Of a stretch of DNA of 64,000 nucleotides, positions 60,371-64,000 are shown in pieces. The position numbers and the translations under genes were made by a program. Below the pieces are notes generated by a model, which saw only the letters and a program-made list of their open reading frames with translations, was not told where the DNA came from and did not search any database. This DNA comes from Batillaria attramentaria. Taxonomy: Eukaryota > Mollusca > Gastropoda > Batillariidae. The stretch's first letter is position 1. Every line of letters begins with the position of its first letter. The stretch spans positions 1,137,001 through 1,201,000 of the forward strand of contig JACVVK020000139.1 in NCBI GenBank assembly GCA_018292915.2, in the 5' to 3' direction.

Positions 60371-63300
60371 CGTAGGCCCCAAGCCATAATAGCTGTAAAT
60401 ATATATTAGCTTGGAGAAGACGACAAGAAAGACTCCTTCACCGAGGCATGGGCACAGTGCTTTGTGTGACCTAGACCTTGACCTGCATCCATGCGGACAG
60501 CCTGAAGCTAAGCCTTCAGCAATGCAAGCTGGGTTTTTTGAGAGGCCGTGTGGAGGCTGGTGCATGCTAGTTCCTCCCTTTCCGGAGGCTGAGCTGCTCA
60601 TGAGTATTCATACTGGTGCTGGTGGTTTTACCCTCACCACGGAAATGTTAATTTAAGCGTTACCTGGCAGTGGCCTGCGTTAAAAAAAATAAATTTTATC
60701 TGGTCTTAGTGGAGCTGATTTTAAAGCTGAAATGTGGCCAATACTCATGGGCAGACAGTGTGCCTCTGTTAGTGGTGTGGCGATGGGGGACGGTGCTTCT
60801 TGTCCCATCCGGTCGCAACTAGATGCTCCTATTTTGTGCTGCCACCCCACGCATCATTTCGTCAGTTCTAGCAGGACACCGCAGGACTGGATTCGCGTAC
60901 ACTGCTAATGAAACTCGCACTTCATCAGATGCCTGTCGTCTGAACGGCTTCTGCTCTGGGCGCTTGATTTTTTTGTCGATGTGGGAATTTCTTCAGCATG
61001 ACCTGACCTGACCTGACATTCGCATGGTCAAAAGTGGAGTGCCGTGGACGAGGGTGGAGAATTAAGCTGACAGAAAAGTGTTGTCATCTTCTTCAGTGGT
61101 GGAGGAGGAGGTAGCAGAAAAGCGTGAGTTCAGTACACACTAGTAAACTCAGTTTTTCACCAATTTCAGCGGCTCAGTCTGTTGTGAACTTCATACCAAT
61201 GCTGGGAGGGAAAAGCGAATTGATGTTAAAGAGAAATACATCCGACAATGAGCCTTTGCTGAGTTTCTTAACTTTCATTGACCGTATTCATCTTGCCTTT
61301 CACTTGAATTATGTTGGGGGAGGGGGCTTCTGTATTTGGGATGCAAGTTTGCCAGTCTTTCTTGTAGTATGCATTGAACTTGAACTTATCACAAACTTCT
61401 TCATGCTCTTACCCGCTGTGTCTGTAGTTCACAGAATAACGATGCAACCCTTGTAATAGCTGTATCACTTATACCACAAGGGGGTCCACAGAAAAGTGCG
61501 TAGCTGCAGTCTAGCAACATGTTGGTGATCAAATAGAGAAGGGGCCTAAGTGTAGCCCCAAAAAGCTATTATATATTGAAACGGTGGCTGCTATGAATTG
61601 CCCCTTAGACTAGCACAGCTTAGTAAGCATGGGTATTTTGTGGCAAGCTCAAGTTCTTGGGGCATTATGAAGTCAAAATAACATCTGAATAAAGTAGGAT
61701 GTTACTTTGGGGGGGGGGGCTTTCTTATCACAAGCATTCAGTGTCAATTACAATAAAATTATTTCGGTTTTTAGTCATTTCTTTATAAACCCTTTTAGCT
61801 AAATCAGTTTTGGGTTTATGTTGTGTCCTTTTTTTTCTTTTTCTTTTTTTAAAAGAAGCAATATAGATGAGATGTCATGAAAATTAACTCTTATCCTTCT
61901 TCAGAATTTTGTTGGCCTTCTCACATTGTTGTGTGTGATGCAAGGCATTAGTGTGGACATGATTTTCTGTTAGGGCCAGTAGCATCTGTAGAACTATTTC
62001 CTGTTGGGGCCATTTCAAGGCTTGAGGGGGAGAGCGTGCAGAGCATTAGGTTGCTTTTTGAACGGGTGTGCAAGTTGTATATTAAAAAAAAGAAAAATTG
62101 GCTTGCACACAGTGTAGGTTAGCACCTTACTTGCCTCTGTAACTGTTCCGTTTGTTTCAAAGTCAAAAGGGCACCCCCAAAAATGTTGCCTGTTGTGTAA
62201 GCGTACTACTTATAGAATGCAAGTAGTCAAAAGAAAAAAAAAATAAACTGGAGGATTCAAGACAAGTACAACTTGTAACTTTTCATGGATGCCATGGTTT
62301 TTAACCCTTTCAATGCCACACACTGCTTTGGGTCACTCATAGATAGCATCGCTTCAGATCGCAAGGTGTTGTCGAGGAAGAGAAACTTACCCTGTCTCCT
62401 GAGAGCTTTTCGCAGACACTCGAACAACTGGATTTTGACAATGTTCGACAATGTGGCCACGGGAGTAACTCATGAAATTTTATGAGCTTGGCAGTGAAAG
62501 GGTTAAAGGAGTTGTTTGGCAGTTTGTAAGACTTACTTGCAAGGCTTCAGAGGTTGAGCAGTCCTTTGAGGCTATGCAAATTTAATGTCCTTGAAAGATT
62601 CAGTGTGAAGCTATGCAGGCGCTCTGTTTCATCCCTGAAGGTTTTCGGGGGGGAATTTGAAGGCAATGATTTAATCTGAGCTCCAGAATTGTTTGCTCGG
62701 AGAAACCTGCAATCATGTGGAAACCTGATAGGGTGGTACTGCGTGAGATTTCAGCGACGATGCCTTGAAATGGTCCAGGGCCCTCTTGGCCCGTTTCGTA
62801 TTGACGGCAAAAAGATTCAAGGTGTCTGCCGCAATATGCTCCATTGTATTTGTATATATTGACGTGGAGGCTATTCCAACAAAACTATATAAATAAACAG
62901 AGGGTTGGGAATATGGCAACTGGGTCCTGGGGCGATTGACTGTGGGTGGGGATAATGTAAACAAAGAAAAACCCTAATGTAATGTGCCCAGTTTGTGACA
63001 CAAACTGCGGCCCGTTTTACTGTGATCATGTTCTTGCGTTGGAATAACCTCCACAGTCCCGTGTTGCAGCACGCCGATTATGAAGTGGCATTTTGTACCA
63101 CTTTCCCCTGACTGTAACACATTTCTATTCTCGCCCACGAGGCTGCTGTACATAATCGCTCAGCGGTCAGTTGGCTAACCTGTACATGTTCCATTTGCTA
63201 ATAAAAACAACAAAGGACTGAAGGCCTTCCACTGTTGTCCCACTGGTTTCTCTCTCTCTGTTTTTGGTTTTTTTGTGTGCGTGTTTGGTTTTTTTGCTGT

Positions 63301-64000
63301 GTGTGCAATGTTCAGCGGTTAGTTTTCTCACACCAGCATGCCCCACTCGCACTGGTCATCACTCTCACTTGGACAAAGAACCGTACACACTCTATGGGTT
63401 GTAATTCACACTTCTCTTTCTCTTTTTTTTTCTTTAATTCAATGGCTATAATACAGCATGGTAGTGATAACTTGGAGCACTGCCAGGATGCAGCTATTAG
63501 CATAACGTGTAGTGACAACCTTACAATGACAGCGGCTCCCACTGCCACTCACAGGAAAATGGTTACAGACATTCTGCCACACTGCAAGTGTCTGGCTTAC
63601 TGTATCTGTGTGTGAAGGCATGACAATCTTTAAGGATTATGCCTCGACAAAATCGTAAAAAGAAGTTAATTTCTCTGCATCACCTGCTGGGGATATATCT
63701 AGCTACAGGAAGCTTGGAATCCTGTTGTATCTGTGACAGCCTTTGTTACATTACAGGCAAAACTGCAGTCCGCTTTGTAAAAATTGTGCACACAGTTTCC
63801 TTCGTGTGATTTACATAAGTGACTTTATGAACTATGAACGTCCAGCATGCAGAGCCTACCCAAAATTGAACACAAGGAAATGAACAGAATACTCTGTACA
63901 TGACGACTGTACAATTTTACACATCTCACCAGCAAGTGCTCATACAATTCATACACGTACAGAACTGCAGCCCCCTCCTGCACTGGTACCCTCCAACGTC
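60371..64000 (+). other. importin 3' UTR and downstream sequence
   Basis: After the importin stop codon there is an AATAAA at 60688-60693. Further candidate signals lie near 61753, 62240 and 63200, so the true 3' end is uncertain. I see no ORF with coding character and no repeat beyond short homopolymers. Confidence 0.55.

Overview
This window is eukaryotic nuclear DNA from an animal. It shows spliced genes with GT/AG introns, dense CA/GT and CT microsatellites, several minisatellites, tRNA-derived SINEs and non-LTR retrotransposons. The repeat mix and the form of the three conserved genes suggest a lophotrochozoan, most likely a mollusc. That placement is inference; there is no diagnostic marker in the window.

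Layout. 1-5030: scattered plus-strand exons of a gene I could not identify, separated by three minisatellites, a long GT tract and a 36-base G run. 5031-8090: no recognisable gene; a 68-bp minisatellite. 8117-24004, minus strand: selenium-binding protein 1 / methanethiol oxidase (SELENBP1). Its start codon lies in a tiny 5' coding exon, followed by an 8.4-kb first intron packed with SINEs. 24226-31400: SINEs, a strongly A/C-skewed coding-like block ending in poly(A), and fragments of an L2/CR1-like LINE. 31440-43842, plus strand: a broken intron-bearing gene of an unnamed family. It has been hit by a 459-bp DNA transposon (36-bp terminal inverted repeats, 9-bp target duplication) and by an RTE-type LINE. 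The RTE copy was itself interrupted by an intact, opposite-strand I-clade LINE. 44527-48376, minus strand: EBPL (emopamil-binding-protein-like). 49060-60370, plus strand: an importin alpha of the KPNA3/KPNA4 type in 14 coding exons, transcribed divergently from EBPL across about 680 bp. 60371-64000: its 3' UTR and downstream sequence.

The host genes are not one pathway: SELENBP1 is sulfur metabolism, EBPL a membrane protein related to a sterol isomerase, KPNA a nuclear import adaptor. The most informative part is 31.4-43.9 kb. Target-site duplications and restored reading frames let the order of insertions be reconstructed: ancestral gene, then the RTE, then the I-clade element inside the RTE. 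The DNA transposon is a separate hit in an upstream exon, so its order relative to the LINEs is not fixed.
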